From: Lamellibrachia satsuma | Lineage: Eukaryota > Annelida > Polychaeta > Sabellida > Siboglinidae | Direction: 5' to 3' | Length of the DNA stretch: 64,000 nt | Assembly (NCBI GenBank): GCA_033239005.1 | Contig: BSQZ01000037.1 | Span: 4,937,001-5,001,000 of the forward strand | Shown here: one piece after another, positions 39,501 to 44,274 of the stretch | How the letters are laid out: every line of letters begins with the position of its first letter | Numbering within the stretch: position 1 is the first letter of the stretch | The notes under the pieces: generated by a model | Databases searched by the model: none | Told to the model about the DNA's origin: nothing | Seen by the model: the letters and a program-made list of their open reading frames with translations, nothing else | Position numbers and translations under genes: made by a program

Positions 39501-39875
39501 ACTGGTTGCATACATGGTTGATTCGGCCGATGCGATGACTGTGTTCACCGGTTGCGAAAACGGTTGGTTCGGCCCATGGGCCGAACCCGTTTTGGGCCGA
39601 AACATCCGGTAGCCGTAGCGTAGGCTATTCCCCTCCCCATGCCAAACGCAACATCTCACTAAAATAACACCGCCACAGGGTGGTACAGTCCTTCAAACTG
39701 ACTTGTCCTATGTTTGTACATTGCTGTTGTTGTAGAAATACAATTCAAATCTCACCTTCAACGCGCCTATCGTCAGATCCCTCTGAAATCGTCGCTCTGC
39801 CGCAAATGAAGAAGTATTGCTTGTAACCGTCACTTTAACAAATGGGTTAGTGATAACCCGATATTCTTCCGTCAT
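426..39875 (-). CDS. TBCB: Tubulin-folding cofactor B (TBCB), partial gene, three exons in the window
   Basis: Minus-strand gene joined from 39756-39875, 1848-1991 and 426-519. TBCB is a cytosolic chaperone that takes alpha-tubulin from the CCT chaperonin and, with TBCE, takes part in tubulin heterodimer assembly and recycling. The exons encode the N-terminal ubiquitin-like domain (about residues 8-90) and the start of the linker. Landmarks shared with animal TBCB are VTVTSNTSSF, RRFQRDLTIG, DALLGSYPIDEDMRIHVID and VEKYEMSPEEY. All junctions are phase 0 with GT-AG borders. The coiled linker and C-terminal CAP-Gly domain must lie left of position 1. Intron 1 is about 37.8 kb and filled with transposons and satellite; intron 2 is 1.33 kb with a MITE. 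No stops or frameshifts are seen. Identity is confident from the motifs. Confidence 0.93.
788..1123. mobile_element. Short inverted-repeat element (MITE), about 0.34 kb
   Basis: Left end CCCGGGGGGGTACTGCCATA faces right end GTATAGGGAGTACTCCCCCC; after reverse complementing they read as the same CCGGGGGG-GTACT motif. There is no coding capacity between them. It sits in TBCB intron 2. Target duplications were not resolved. Confidence 0.55.
1848..1991 (-). CDS. TBCB: TBCB exon 2 (ubiquitin-like domain)
   Basis: The acceptor TTTCGACAG ends at 1992 and the donor GTAAGT begins at 1847 (minus strand). It is 144 bp, 48 codons, phase 0 at both ends. Translation runs GKLEMVTGATAANMQLQLFG to DNNDALLGSYPIDEDMRIH, matching the core of the TBCB ubiquitin-like fold. 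It joins exon 1 (ending in GALK) and exon 3 (starting VIDK) without loss of frame. Confidence 0.94.
2320..2515 (+). pseudogene. LINE reverse-transcriptase fragment
   Basis: About 190 bp on the plus strand translates to IINHTMYANDLCIYSPGVSG, then LRKLAD, one stop, CAEYGNMLDITYNANKSY. This matches the YADDL-motif region of the longer minus-strand LINE at 50836-52440 almost residue for residue, but the motif reads YANDL. A dead, heavily truncated copy of the same family. Confidence 0.8.
2513..2786. other. No recognised gene
   Basis: Between the LINE scrap and the THAP start codon. The last 60 bases would be the 5' leader of the P-like element. Nothing else is recognised. Confidence 0.5.
2787..2908 (+). 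CDS. THAP domain, first exon of the P-like transposase
   Basis: ATG at 2787, donor GTAAG at 2909. It encodes MADLQFSRRGGTICAVIGCH and on to FRFPNEKDTER. The C-x4-C pair (CAVIGC) and the FRFP motif are THAP hallmarks. Its second half, with the remaining Cys/His zinc ligands, is encoded 3.5 kb downstream from 6469. Confidence 0.85.
2984..3617. mobile_element. Non-autonomous DNA element with GGAATCGGA-rich ends
   Basis: The left end CAGACCTGGG and the right end CCCAGGTCTG are perfect 10-bp inverted repeats. Both arms carry runs of the GGAATCGGA/GGAGTCGGA motif. The flanks TATTATCACC and TAATATCGCC may be a diverged 10-bp target duplication. Two inner segments (about 3134-3290 and 3340-3445) are copies of each other. 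No coding capacity. It sits in intron 1 of the P-like gene. Confidence 0.6.
3643..6053 (+). mobile_element. hAT DNA transposon (GTF2IRD2/ZBED5-like type), nested
   Basis: Ends are CAGGCCTGGCCAACC and, inverted, CAGGGGTGGCCAACC (13 of 15 match). They are flanked by a perfect 8-bp target duplication TACTAGTT at 3635-3642 and 6054-6061, the classic hAT signature. Total length is 2411 bp. It carries one transposase gene and sits inside intron 1 of the P-like element, so it is the younger of the two. Confidence 0.95.
3884..5727 (+). pseudogene. hAT transposase, broken
   Basis: Would catalyse cut-and-paste transposition. It reads from ATG 3884 through a BED-type zinc finger (KPFCLMCQ, then RHFSSLHA), the LASYQLAWNIARAKKPY region, SVALDESCD with the first catalytic Asp, TDGAPAMIG with the second, HCIIHRE, and the C-terminal dimerisation block (EFWK, YPNVKRAALKILSMFGSTY, CESVFSTLK). 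It resembles the hAT-derived part of vertebrate GTF2IRD2 and ZBED5. Breaks: a frameshift in the BED region near 3955, a stop near 4043, a frameshift near 4380 and another near 4740. The last 345 codons (4690-5727) are open. Confidence 0.9.
6585..6722 (+). repeat. 21-bp in-frame minisatellite in the THAP transposase exon
   Basis: Seven copies of GACCCGGCCCACCAGTYCATG, encoding DPAHQSM or DPAHQFM. The last copy has lost one C (CCGGCCACCAG), which shifts the reading frame of the transposase directly downstream. Confidence 0.9.
8580..9760 (+). pseudogene. Penelope-like retroelement remnant, internally deleted
   Basis: The left part (8640-8897) encodes LKDTKEIIIKPADKGSAMVV, then SYIQEAKRQL, the typical start of the Penelope reverse transcriptase. 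FHPKHTFTGILKSQ-like sequence follows across a frame change near 8885, then ILRFHRICNN. The next recognisable piece, from about 9115, is the C-terminal GIY-YIG end: RSDIRGSAYTPVANHFNTQD to LRTTEPRGM. The catalytic palm of the reverse transcriptase is missing. 9440-9760 looks like an untranslated tail. A dead copy. Confidence 0.72.
9864..11670 (+). pseudogene. DUF7869-type transposon-like gene, broken
   Basis: Function is unknown; the family is repeated in many invertebrate and fish genomes and looks like a transposase with an RNase H-like core. Visible blocks are an acidic N-terminus (DVLTNMVIDYF, SDDDTELSDDN), KCSCKLNNGQPCHTRY with Cys/His, LARLHRS-like sequence, PHKCGLFGVACEAFPKQVNF, VLDESINTGKGANCVVS, MLHYWFEKYGVGECDVHLHA, NNCNDQNKNS and WRVLSGRHKNITLLFLLTGH. 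There are several frameshifts (near 10070, 10585-10690 and 11140) and stops. A 22-bp direct duplication around GGTGCCAACTGTG (near 11100 and 11139) breaks the GKGANCVVS-MLHYW junction. It is not functional. Confidence 0.7.
11733..11862. repeat. Short minisatellite, about 50-bp unit, three copies
   Basis: Three copies of a unit built on CCAGGGAGGTGCTGTCTGTG followed by a CCTGCCCTGACAG-like tail. It lies exactly between the end of the DUF7869-like sequence and the piggyBac remnant, so it may have formed at the join of the two. Confidence 0.8.
11863..12350 (+). pseudogene. piggyBac transposase C-terminal remnant
   Basis: Encodes IIQYNAHMGGVDLADQKRSY and HYLAWYIFNMPIINSFI, the conserved piggyBac block after the third catalytic Asp. 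Past several stops and shifts there is a degenerate end with VPLCQVV-like sequence, as in the C-terminal zinc-binding part. The catalytic N-terminal two thirds are absent. DUF7869-like sequence sits immediately upstream in the same direction. Confidence 0.78.
12351..12750. other. No recognised gene
   Basis: Only broken reading frames. From about 12750 a leader sequence begins (TTCACATTTGTGTAYAGAGG) that recurs at about 15340, 24620 and 25950 just ahead of satellite monomers. Confidence 0.5.
14710..15225 (+). pseudogene. Mutator-like transposase fragment (first copy)
   Basis: Reads FEEQLSPFLTCPMCDNMGMT, FRKGGQSW, then in other frames LWCDTCEEKKHIVHTSPDD, MVIAVQELGGEYAMLE and DISRKLNQVHEADFGQAFGA. 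This order (two Cys pairs, then the N-x-R-x-V-Y-A-like block) resembles the domain annotated as mutator-like transposase in invertebrates. Several frame changes. It sits within the satellite and ends in sequence repeated near 24440. Confidence 0.5.
19267..20430 (+). mobile_element. LINE 5' fragment embedded in satellite (copy 1)
   Basis: Satellite sequence stops near 19266 (ATTCAAACAATTTAATTTAA) and resumes near 20430 (CTCCAATTAAGTTCTTGCAT). Between them is a LINE 5' leader and the start of its ORF. Both junctions are identical in the second copy, so the LINE piece was amplified along with the satellite. Confidence 0.82.
19601..20433 (+). pseudogene. LINE ORF fragment: hydrophobic leader, 2A-like motif, AP endonuclease (deleted)
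   Basis: Open from 19601 until it runs into satellite. Residues 1-18 (MYFLFVLVICLLSLSTLL) look like a signal peptide or membrane segment. Residues 87-95 are GDVSINPGP, the ribosome-skipping 2A consensus (DxExNPGP-like), known from the N-termini of some CR1/L2-like LINEs of marine invertebrates. An AP-type endonuclease follows, with NVRSVRHK, LTETWL (catalytic Glu), GDFNIHLD and LSDHHCV. The stretch between ETWL and GDFN is too short, so part of the endonuclease is deleted. No reverse transcriptase follows. Not functional as a retrotransposon. Confidence 0.82.
21529..22692 (+). mobile_element. LINE 5' fragment embedded in satellite (copy 2)
   Basis: Near-identical to copy 1 with the same satellite junctions, 2262 bp downstream. 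Confidence 0.82.
21863..22695 (+). pseudogene. LINE ORF fragment with 2A-like motif (copy 2)
   Basis: Same as the fragment at 19601 with a few residue changes (for example the third endonuclease segment reads ILTLTETWL instead of ILALTETWL). GDVSINPGP is encoded at 22121-22147 and is unchanged. The frame continues through satellite into piggyBac sequence read in the wrong frame and stops at 22861. Confidence 0.82.
22737..23482 (+). pseudogene. piggyBac transposase C-terminal half, one frameshift
   Basis: Encodes SFVETSSNIVCVRWVDTKVV, then DYNEHMGGIDLMDSCISRYK and RRWYMYLFWHF. A frameshift near 23095 moves it to VVNAWFLYRRE, RKRGRPSDVSP and a Cys-rich end (RRCALC, VKCHC). This is the C-terminal half of a piggyBac (PGBD-like) transposase. 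The first two catalytic Asp blocks are missing. It abuts satellite on the left at about 22737 and its tail runs to about 23740 before monomers resume. Confidence 0.85.
26885..27530 (+). pseudogene. Mutator-like transposase fragment (second copy)
   Basis: Starts with VVFVEDGRWALVQL-like sequence and MCDKTGMTFRNGGQSWGF. After frame changes it continues as NSVEGMQCW and, in an open stretch ending at 27512, SPHDISRKLNRSHEASLGQV, FGASVTIVKQAQQDLNLYMG, GHRSHYGVGALIDIVTV and LDWCLLGENLEYLW. The GHRSxxGVGALIDIVT block corresponds to the region with the first catalytic Asp in mutator-like transposase domains. It closes the satellite region and is probably the parent type of the amplified module. Confidence 0.6.
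27531..28288. other. No recognised gene
   Basis: A minus-strand 93-codon frame (27655-27936) resembles nothing I know. From 28289 a 9-bp repeat (ATGTGGATC, three copies) leads into the minisatellite. Confidence 0.5.
28320..29968. repeat. 33-bp minisatellite, about 50 copies
   Basis: The unit is TGTGGCCATCAGCTGCTTGG followed by AGTGTGTACTACA. Variants are CTTGG/CTGGG and CCATC/TCATC/CCTTC. Because 33 is divisible by 3 and the unit has no stop in several frames, reading frames of 400-600 codons appear in all three plus frames and one minus frame. Translation gives MWPSAAWSVYY, CGHQLLGVCTT or LECVLHVAISC repeats. I treat these as non-coding. Confidence 0.97.
29965..30258 (+). pseudogene. MULE transposase C-terminal fragment
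   Basis: Directly at the end of the minisatellite comes SMCTNNDLEGWHNQLNARSH, then VTLYMLVSLMHR. After a frame change near 30075 it continues IQVGLVSEGKLQRHQKKT and LQHKIFEYREEYEKA. TNNxxEGWHNxLN with the downstream helices is the conserved C-terminal block of FLYWCH-type MULE transposases. The catalytic Asp residues are absent. Confidence 0.75.
30250..30610. repeat. About 55-bp tandem repeat, two-level
   Basis: About six units built on GGCATAGTCATCCTCCAGCA, a GACTGTAYGGGCC core and AACTGTTAA. A longer block of about 190 bp, including GCTGAACTGTCGGAACGT, is itself duplicated (about 30250-30415 and 30440-30615). Confidence 0.85.
30728..30843. repeat. 37-bp tandem repeat, three copies
   Basis: The unit is GCGCTGCCAGTTCCGACGAC followed by TGAGCCTGGAATGGATG, with single-base differences. 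Confidence 0.88.
30945..31640 (+). pseudogene. MULE transposase fragments (N-terminal and catalytic exons)
   Basis: 30945-31065 encodes a degenerate form of the segment that also occurs at 34370 (GKVVTDV, LPNY). From about 31233, after an acceptor-like TTCCAG, it reads LDINHAPDDFL, YGTKSRLWFLDGTFRVVGEP with the first catalytic Asp (LDGTF), HLFLKSGD and KQVPLCVV. A frameshift near 31432 leads to LMSRWKKQDYIAVLNA. The second catalytic Asp and the C-terminus are missing. It differs in sequence from the intact MULE ORF at 32037. Confidence 0.7.
31878..32002. repeat. 50-bp tandem repeat upstream of the MULE ORF
   Basis: Two full copies and a part of GGAAGACCATGCCATGGGGT followed by a GCCATTGGTG and TCTGTGGACCCACCCCT-like tail. 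A single related piece (CCATTGGTATGGTCTGTGGA) lies at 33800 on the other side of the MULE gene and may mark the element's ends. Confidence 0.85.
32037..33497 (+). CDS. FLYWCH zinc finger / MULE transposase-domain protein, intact ORF (486 aa)
   Basis: Single-exon frame from ATG 32037 (TTG codons precede it) to TAA. The N-terminus is a FLYWCH-type finger: GGYMYTKK, IRWECSQ, NCKGSL, then HSH as the paired His ligands (about residues 15-65). The MULE domain has Asp in HMDGTF (about residue 187), Asp in ITDFEQA (253), C-x2-H in GCFYHL (275-278) and Glu in SGESRTNN (391), a complete DDE triad for cut-and-paste transposition in the nucleus. No frameshift or stop. It could be an active or recently active transposase, or a domesticated copy. 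No promoter evidence. It lies within TBCB intron 1 on the opposite strand. Confidence 0.9.
   Translation: MEIIKSHKGGSKLLCGGYMYTKKKDSKTTIRWECSQRLSKNCKGSLTSDLQIQTTIRTTPHSHDPNPYTTAATKIRSVIKEAAGTSRGTPAQLLADNTAAESLEVRVSMGARESIKRCIRREKAKAFPKSPAGLPDLVMPDEWCTTGTDNEQFLIHDSGPDAADRMLVFASDAALTQLARSDTWHMDGTFDSAPSIFQQLYVIRAPLGESAISCVYAFLSSKTQATYEELITAVLERCSDLGFQPDPTTIITDFEQATINAVSSTLGSDVQSRGCFYHLTQSTWRKVQQLGLVTLYRSDDDVKLFCGMLDGLAFLPVADVPEGLKYLKEHTPEGLEPLIDYFDATYISGSYRQIQHPTGPDGSIPPMKMRRIAPMFPPELWNVHEVTISGESRTNNMCKAWNNSFRSLVGCSHPSIWRTIDNLRKDQNDARAAILLDSRGQPLKKRVHRSTVQLQHRLHNFCTDIRDGRKSVDVTLRGIGHCIRWK
33472..33535. repeat. About 32-bp direct duplication over the MULE stop codon
   Basis: GACACTGTATCCGCTGGAAG with a TAATTTTCATA tail occurs twice in a row; the first copy includes the stop codon and the second is untranslated. 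Confidence 0.9.
33683..33797. repeat. Degenerate 16-18-bp tandem repeat
   Basis: Seven or so units related to GGGTGGTTTTTGTCCAG. Such arrays often sit near the ends of DNA transposons; here they lie just downstream of the MULE gene. Confidence 0.8.
33898..34179 (+). other. Short open frame, not recognised
   Basis: 93 codons with a helical stretch (TKQSDMIERLMKVESTVENM) followed by a basic end (RGKRHRHNHPG). It may be a scrap of a transposon coiled coil. No family is recognised and no start or splice evidence supports it. Confidence 0.2.
34495..35515 (+). mobile_element. hAT-type element, 1.0 kb, deletion derivative
   Basis: Begins CAGTGTTAGCAATTTCCC and ends, inverted, CAGGGTTGGCTGG followed by TATTTCCC. 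It is flanked by a perfect 8-bp target duplication GCAGCGTT (34487-34494 and 35516-35523). Both ends carry repeated GGGAAATACC motifs. Inside is only a BED-finger reading frame. Confidence 0.93.
35057..35278 (+). pseudogene. BED zinc finger N-terminus of a hAT transposase, truncated
   Basis: ATG 35057, 73 codons: MKAKNPIWGFYTITVEGKKQ, CNDCQ (C-x2-C pair), LKSQRERCPG. The W-x-F-Y and Cys pair fit a BED finger, but a Gln replaces the expected His in the LKSHRxxC part and the frame ends soon after. The catalytic part is gone. Confidence 0.7.
35961..36033. repeat. CA/CG-rich microsatellite
   Basis: Alternating purine-pyrimidine run of mixed ACAC, GCGC and ACGC units, a sequence type that can adopt Z-DNA. 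Confidence 0.95.
36040..36995. other. AT-rich stretch without recognised genes
   Basis: Only short frames with no family resemblance on either strand. Confidence 0.5.
36996..39455. mobile_element. Non-autonomous hAT-like element, 2.46 kb, with a nested element
   Basis: Both ends carry CAGGGCTTCATATTTGA in inverted orientation (17 of 17). Each is flanked by TAGGAC (36990-36995 and 39456-39461), a 6-bp direct repeat. Next to each end is the motif GGCGAGCGAT; at the left end it forms the palindrome AGGCGAGCGATAAATCGCTC followed by GCCT. No transposase reading frame. A second element with GGCCGAACCATCC ends is inserted inside. Confidence 0.75.
37926..39418. mobile_element. Element with GGATGGTTCGGCCCA-type ends, nested
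   Basis: Starts CGGATGTTTCGGCCCA and ends, inverted, CGGATGGTTCGGCCCA. Repeated TGGGCCGAACCATCC boxes follow inside both ends. The interior (38100-39250) is AT-rich without genes and holds two to three diverged copies of a roughly 110-bp repeat (38790-39030, CACACAAACAATGAAGT). Confidence 0.6.
39480..39607. mobile_element. Solitary inverted arm of the GGCCGAACC element
   Basis: The reverse complement matches the left arm at 37926-38070 over about 130 bp (GGATGTTTCGGCCCA, GGGTTCGGCCCATGGGCCGA, CAACCGGTG). It lies outside the hAT-like element that ends at 39455, so either a second copy was present or the hAT-like element inserted next to one. Confidence 0.6.
39756..39875 (-). CDS. TBCB: TBCB exon 1 (start codon and start of ubiquitin-like domain)
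   Basis: ATG at 39875-39873 (minus strand), donor GTGAGA after 39756; 120 bp, 40 codons, phase 0. Translation MTEEYRVITNPFVKVTVTSN and SSFAAERRFQRDLTIGALK aligns with animal TBCB N-termini and joins GKLEMVTG of exon 2 in frame. The next matching exon is 37.8 kb away. Confidence 0.9.
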
Positions 39876-40234
39876 TGTAGTAGGTGATAAATTATCAATA
39901 TCATGGAAGCTAAAATATGCACAATGTCAAACACCTCAATGTTTAATTTGAAAGGAACGTTACACATGTGACGCGCCTTGTTGTCGCACGCTTCTTCCGG
40001 AGAAAGCGCAACAGAATGTGTTGGCGAGTCATGAATAGTCTGGTTCCCGATGTGACATAACCTCGACACCGTAAGTCGTAACCTCGAGTCCATAATAACT
40101 ACACGTCTAATATTACATTTATTTACACATTACCTCAGTTTTACAGTAGACAGTTTACCATTCGATGATATATGATATACGTGAACAAATTGTGCTGTCC
40201 ATTAGGTAAATATTGAGTACAGCCAACACTGCAG

Positions 40235-40895
40235 AAATAATATTACGTTTCAATCGGAATCGTCATATTCCGGTATGTGAATTGCAGCCATGCCCAATTC
40301 CGGAATTGCGCGCTCAAAATCGGAATGCTGCACGGACGGCCAAGATCGATGTATCTGTGCGTTTCTATTTTATAAACGCTGCAGCGTTTTGGTTGACAGA
40401 TAGGAGTTCAAAGAAGCTCATTTTATGAGTTTATTATTTAATTTCTGGATAACAGTACACCTCCAAACTGATAACGCAATCCAAACTCGCGAGGATTAAG
40501 ATTTTGTGCGATGTCTTGTAAAGTTACGGATAAGACTTCGGGCCCAAGGAACGCTGCCAAATTTAAACATTGGATCACCTCCAAAGGATTTTGCACTCGG
40601 AAGCTTGTTGGCCATGACTCCTCTGTGGTTTTCATCAAACAGAAGTATCAGGTACGTCACCACTTATAATAATATAAGAGAAGTAATAATTGGGAAATGG
40701 TGGTCAAATTGTTTACAGCACGTAGCAGACAGCAGTCAAACACCACAATTTATTATTTTTTGTGTATTTTCTAAGTACTTTAACAGTAAAATTACAAATT
40801 CCAATTTGGGACAGCGCAAAATCGGAATTGTGTTATATTATATTCCGGTATCAAACATGTCTCATACCGGAATCGGACGGATTCCAACTCTAACA
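40235..40895. mobile_element. Possible small element with CCGGAAT/CGGAATTG inverted ends
   Basis: Both flanks of the 40511 exon contain TTCCGGTAT, AATTCCG and GCGC-AAAATCGGAAT motifs in inverted arrangement (40240-40345 and 40795-40895). The match is patchy and no target duplication was found. Confidence 0.35.
40511..40652 (+). CDS. Orphan first exon, unknown protein
   Basis: From ATG 40511 the frame reads MSCKVTDKTSGPRNAAKFKH, then KGFCTRKLVGHDSSVVFIKQ, KYQ, and ends at a strong donor CAG|GTACGT at 40653. It looks like a genuine start exon of 47 codons, but I do not recognise the family. The next plus-strand material is a transposon, so the remaining exons may be lost or belong to that element. 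It could also be a captured host exon. Confidence 0.35.
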
Positions 40896-42247
40896 GCTGT
40901 CACATCCGTTGCTGGTGATCTTGGCCCTTCGGGATCTCGGCCTGTTTTGTGAACTCGGCCTGTGCGGCAGTGAATTCGGCCTGTACAGCAGTGATCTCGG
41001 CCTGTCTTTTATTACGGGCCTTGTTATAGTAATGTAGGCCATATTTATCGATACAAAAAGTTGTATCATGTATTTATTGTTACAACAAATAATGCTCAAA
41101 TCAATAAAGATGTTTTTTGACGATTGGTCTTGATCTTATTCTTAGCCGATATAGGTGTCGCAATAAGACGTCACAAACATAATATCCCGTTAATATTTAC
41201 CATGCAGTAATCAGCTTTAAAATATTAGTTGTACGTTAAAAAAGTGATGGTTACAGTAATGTGCTTCCTACTCTTGCTTTGTTTAATTGAGCTGACCTTT
41301 TCATTTTGTCTATCTTTGATTTGTGTGCGTTAAGAATGTGTAGAGGCAGGCTGTAGTAGTTGGCTTTCTGTCGTTGCTTTGTTTTATTGAGCTGATCTTT
41401 TCATGTTGTCTCTTTGATTTGTGTGAGCAAAGAATGTTTAGAAGCAGGCGGTAGTCATTGGCTTTCTACTCTTGCATTGTTGCATTGAGCAGATCTGTTC
41501 GTGTTGTTTGTCTGAACATGGCCTCCTCTAGATGTTGTCGACGAGTAGGCCTTCAAAAGCTTAAGTTAAGCCCTACTAATTGCGTGGGCACAGATTGACG
41601 CAGGCCGAGGTAAGATCGACGTGTTCCATACAGATGATTGGTCAGAATGGGCTACGATTGGTAAGAAGATGTTTTTTGACGATCAGTCGTGATTTTATTC
41701 TTAGCCGATATCTTGATCTTATTCTTAGCCGATATAGGTGTCACAATTACGTCACAAATATATAGGTGTCAAAATGACGTCACAAATATAATATATTGCT
41801 TTGTTTTATTGAGCTGATTTTTTCATGTTGTCTATGTTTGATTTGTGTGCGTTAAGAATGTGTAGAGGCAGGCTGTAGTAATTGGCTTTCTACTCGTGCA
41901 TTGTTTCATTGAGCAGATCTTTTCATGTTGTCTGACTGAACATGATAAAAACTGAAGTTAAGCCCTACTAACTGTGTGGCCCCAGATCGCCGTGGGCCGC
42001 AGCAATAGCGAAGTGGTCCATAAAGATGATTGATCAGAATAGGCTAAGATTGGTCAGAACCATAGCCGCCACCCAGCTTTATAAAGATGGGAATATCGAG
42101 GACTCAACACTGGGTTCACTTATTTACAAGCGCGAACGTACGATATTTGAATTGCTCGTGAAAGTACAACGATAACAGTTTAATAGTTTGTAAAAGTACG
42201 ACAACCAAGATTTTAAGTGTTTGTGATCGTGATTCTGCTTTCCTGCC

Positions 42248-42987
42248 ATGAATCGTGAGTCTTCCGCGTGTCTCCGTTGTTTAAGAATCGTGCGTAAACG
42301 TCAAGAGGCTCTGTTGTGCGACGGGTGCAACTTATGGCAACACAGAGTGTGCGGGACAGGTATGTTGCGTGCGTTATACAGTCCTCTTCACTATTGATAA
42401 TTTACATAAATAATGACAACCCGAAAGTTAATTGGTATGTGGCGGGGTGGCAAAATTTGTCTAAGAACTGATGTATAAAAAGTATGGGACCTATTGTTTC
42501 TTAATAATTAATCAGAAGTATTGGTTTTCTTCATATTTTATCATAATTATGTCATACATTTATTCGTGTGAATTTGTAGGTGTCAGCAGAGCCTTCTACA
42601 GGCATCTGGTGAAGGATTCGGTTGACTTGCCTCAATGGAGCGGCTGAAATTGTGCACCAAAGGTAATAATTTATCACGCAAACCCTGCATTTTGTTTTAG
42701 ATTCAAGTGGCAAGTGCACAAAACCCGTAGTTATATAAAGTTATCATAATTTTATTGCAAATATAAGTTATAATACTTCTTGTATTCATATTTTATTATA
42801 ATTGTACCAGCTAATATTGTTTGTCGAGAATGGGCACGTAGATAATTTAAATAATTGCATATTCCTTCAAATGTGTTAATCGATGTATTTTAGGACTAAA
42901 ACGAGTTATTGTCTTCTTGGCAGGTGCACACACCGGTGCCACCGCCGCCACCACCAACGTCGCCTCCACAAACGCCGCCTCCACAAA

Positions 42988-43026
<39 letters not shown>

Positions 43027-43555
43027 CACCACAACATGCACCTGCAGACACAGAAGATACATCTGCTCTAGCGAATATCTCAACTGGCTGTTTTGTGTTG
43101 GGAGTCAGTGATGACGTGGAACCAGATACATCAAGGGTAATTCATATTTTTGCTGTTGTGCAGCATTGCGGAGTATTATGCAAAACATGCAATGATTTGT
43201 AATTACTTTATGTTGATAGTAAACAATATTGGAATATTCATTCATTTTGGCAGATTTATTTCAGCTGTTGCCCGGACAGTTCGAGTCAACCCGTCTGTCA
43301 CAGGCACCTAACTACGCGGCACGTGTGGATGTTGGTCACGTCAGCATGGACACTGCAACCTCAACTGACAATAGAAACTTTCTACATTATGCCTTTTGTC
43401 TTCTTCTGCAAACTAGCCACGATTCCGAGTCGGAACGTTGTCCCACTCGAATAAAGAAAATAAATGTATATCTGCATTATAACCAACAACTTTCTATAAA
43501 TAATATATATACTATGATAGCAGTACACATGACGGCAATGGACTGTACATACTAA
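42248..43555 (+). pseudogene. PHD-like zinc finger and proline-rich protein of the transposon
   Basis: Four plausible exons (42248-42359, 42580-42662, 42924-43136, 43265-43555) join in phase at GT-AG borders. The first two encode CLRCLRIVRKRQEALLCDGC and NLWQHRVCGTGVSRAFYRHL, a C-x2-C...C-x2-C...H-x3-C zinc finger of PHD style found at the N-terminus of some MULE-type proteins. Exon 3 is proline-rich (GCC/CCG microsatellite at 42990-43026) and then acidic. There is an in-frame TGA in exon 2 at 42645 where WRC or similar is expected, so the copy is probably dead. No catalytic domain is present. Confidence 0.55.
42988..43026. repeat. CCG trinucleotide microsatellite
   Basis: About twelve GCC/CCG units within the proline-rich exon. 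Confidence 0.9.
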
Positions 43556-44274
43556 TGAAATGTTACTTATAACTGATGAATTAAAATGGCTATATTTAGC
43601 ACGCAGAATTTGCCGATGATAATTTATAGTTTTTTTCATTTAAATATGTCGGACATATAACTATAATAAAAAGGCCCGTTATAGAAACAGGCCGTGATCG
43701 CTGTCATATAAGTCAGTCCGATCATGCACCATGCAATAGTGAACATTATTGAGTTGATTATATAGCAGTTATCACAATACATAATACAAAGTTTTATTTT
43801 ACAAACACTTATTTCTGGCCAACATCACTCCCTCGATCAGGCCGAGATCACTGACTAGACAAGAAGAAGTTTTATCTAGCGTCCGTTTTTATAGAAAATT
43901 ACAGGCCGAGATCACTGCCGCACAGGCCGAGTTCACTGTCGGGCACTGACCAACATCACGCCCTCAAACAGGCCGAGATCACTGGCTATACAGGCCAAGA
44001 TCACTGCTGTACAGGCCGAATTTACTGCCGCACAGGCCGATGTCACTGGCCGAGTTCACCAAAACAGGCCGAAGTCACTGGCCGAGTTCACCAAAACAGG
44101 CCGAGATCACGAAAGGCCGAGATCACGAAAGGCCGAGATCACTGTGAAGCGTCACTTAGACGCGTTGCATTTCGCGAGGAAAACCGTTTTCGTGGTTTAA
44201 GCTCGTCAGAACACGAGGCTTTACTATAATTTCATGTTACCAAAAGCAAATATTCCGTTTAAACGAAATCATAC

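Larger units (their letters stand above)
1992..39755 (-). other. TBCB intron 1, about 37.8 kb, transposon- and satellite-filled
   Basis: Bounded by the donor GTGAGA after exon 1 (39755 downward) and the acceptor CAG at 1994-1992. It contains the P-like, hAT, Penelope, DUF7869, piggyBac, satellite, LINE and MULE material listed separately. No further TBCB exon is needed inside it, because exons 1 and 2 join in phase and match the continuous protein of other animals. Confidence 0.88.
40915..44142 (+). mobile_element. DNA transposon with GTGATCTCGGCCTGT subterminal repeats, 3.2 kb
   Basis: The left end reads GTGATCTTGGCCCTTCGGGA then TCTCGGCCTGTTTTGTGAAC; the right end inverted reads GTGATCTCGGCC with TTTCGTGATCTCGGCC units and TGTTTTGGTGAACTCGGCC. 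About 50 bp match. Many more copies of ACAGGCCGAGATCAC fill 43670-44142, and direct copies fill 40930-41040. The interior has a diverged repeat (41100-41960: GAGCTGAYCTTTTCATGTTG, CTTATTCTTAGCCGATAT) and a spliced gene at 42248-43555. Probably MULE-like from gene content. No target duplication was resolved. Confidence 0.7.
39876..44274. promoter_or_regulatory. Shared upstream region of TBCB and RTRAF (divergent genes)
   Basis: The two start codons face away from each other. Removing the transposon at 40915-44142 leaves about 1.2 kb, a normal size for a bidirectional promoter of two housekeeping genes. I do not see a clear TATA box. The RTRAF side keeps only about 130 bp between the transposon end and its ATG. 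Promoter activity is inferred from position only. Confidence 0.45.

Noticed and set aside
42847..43083. Poly-Ala and poly-Arg frames around 43000
   Set aside because: Shadow frames of the CCG microsatellite; the poly-Pro frame fits the splice phases.
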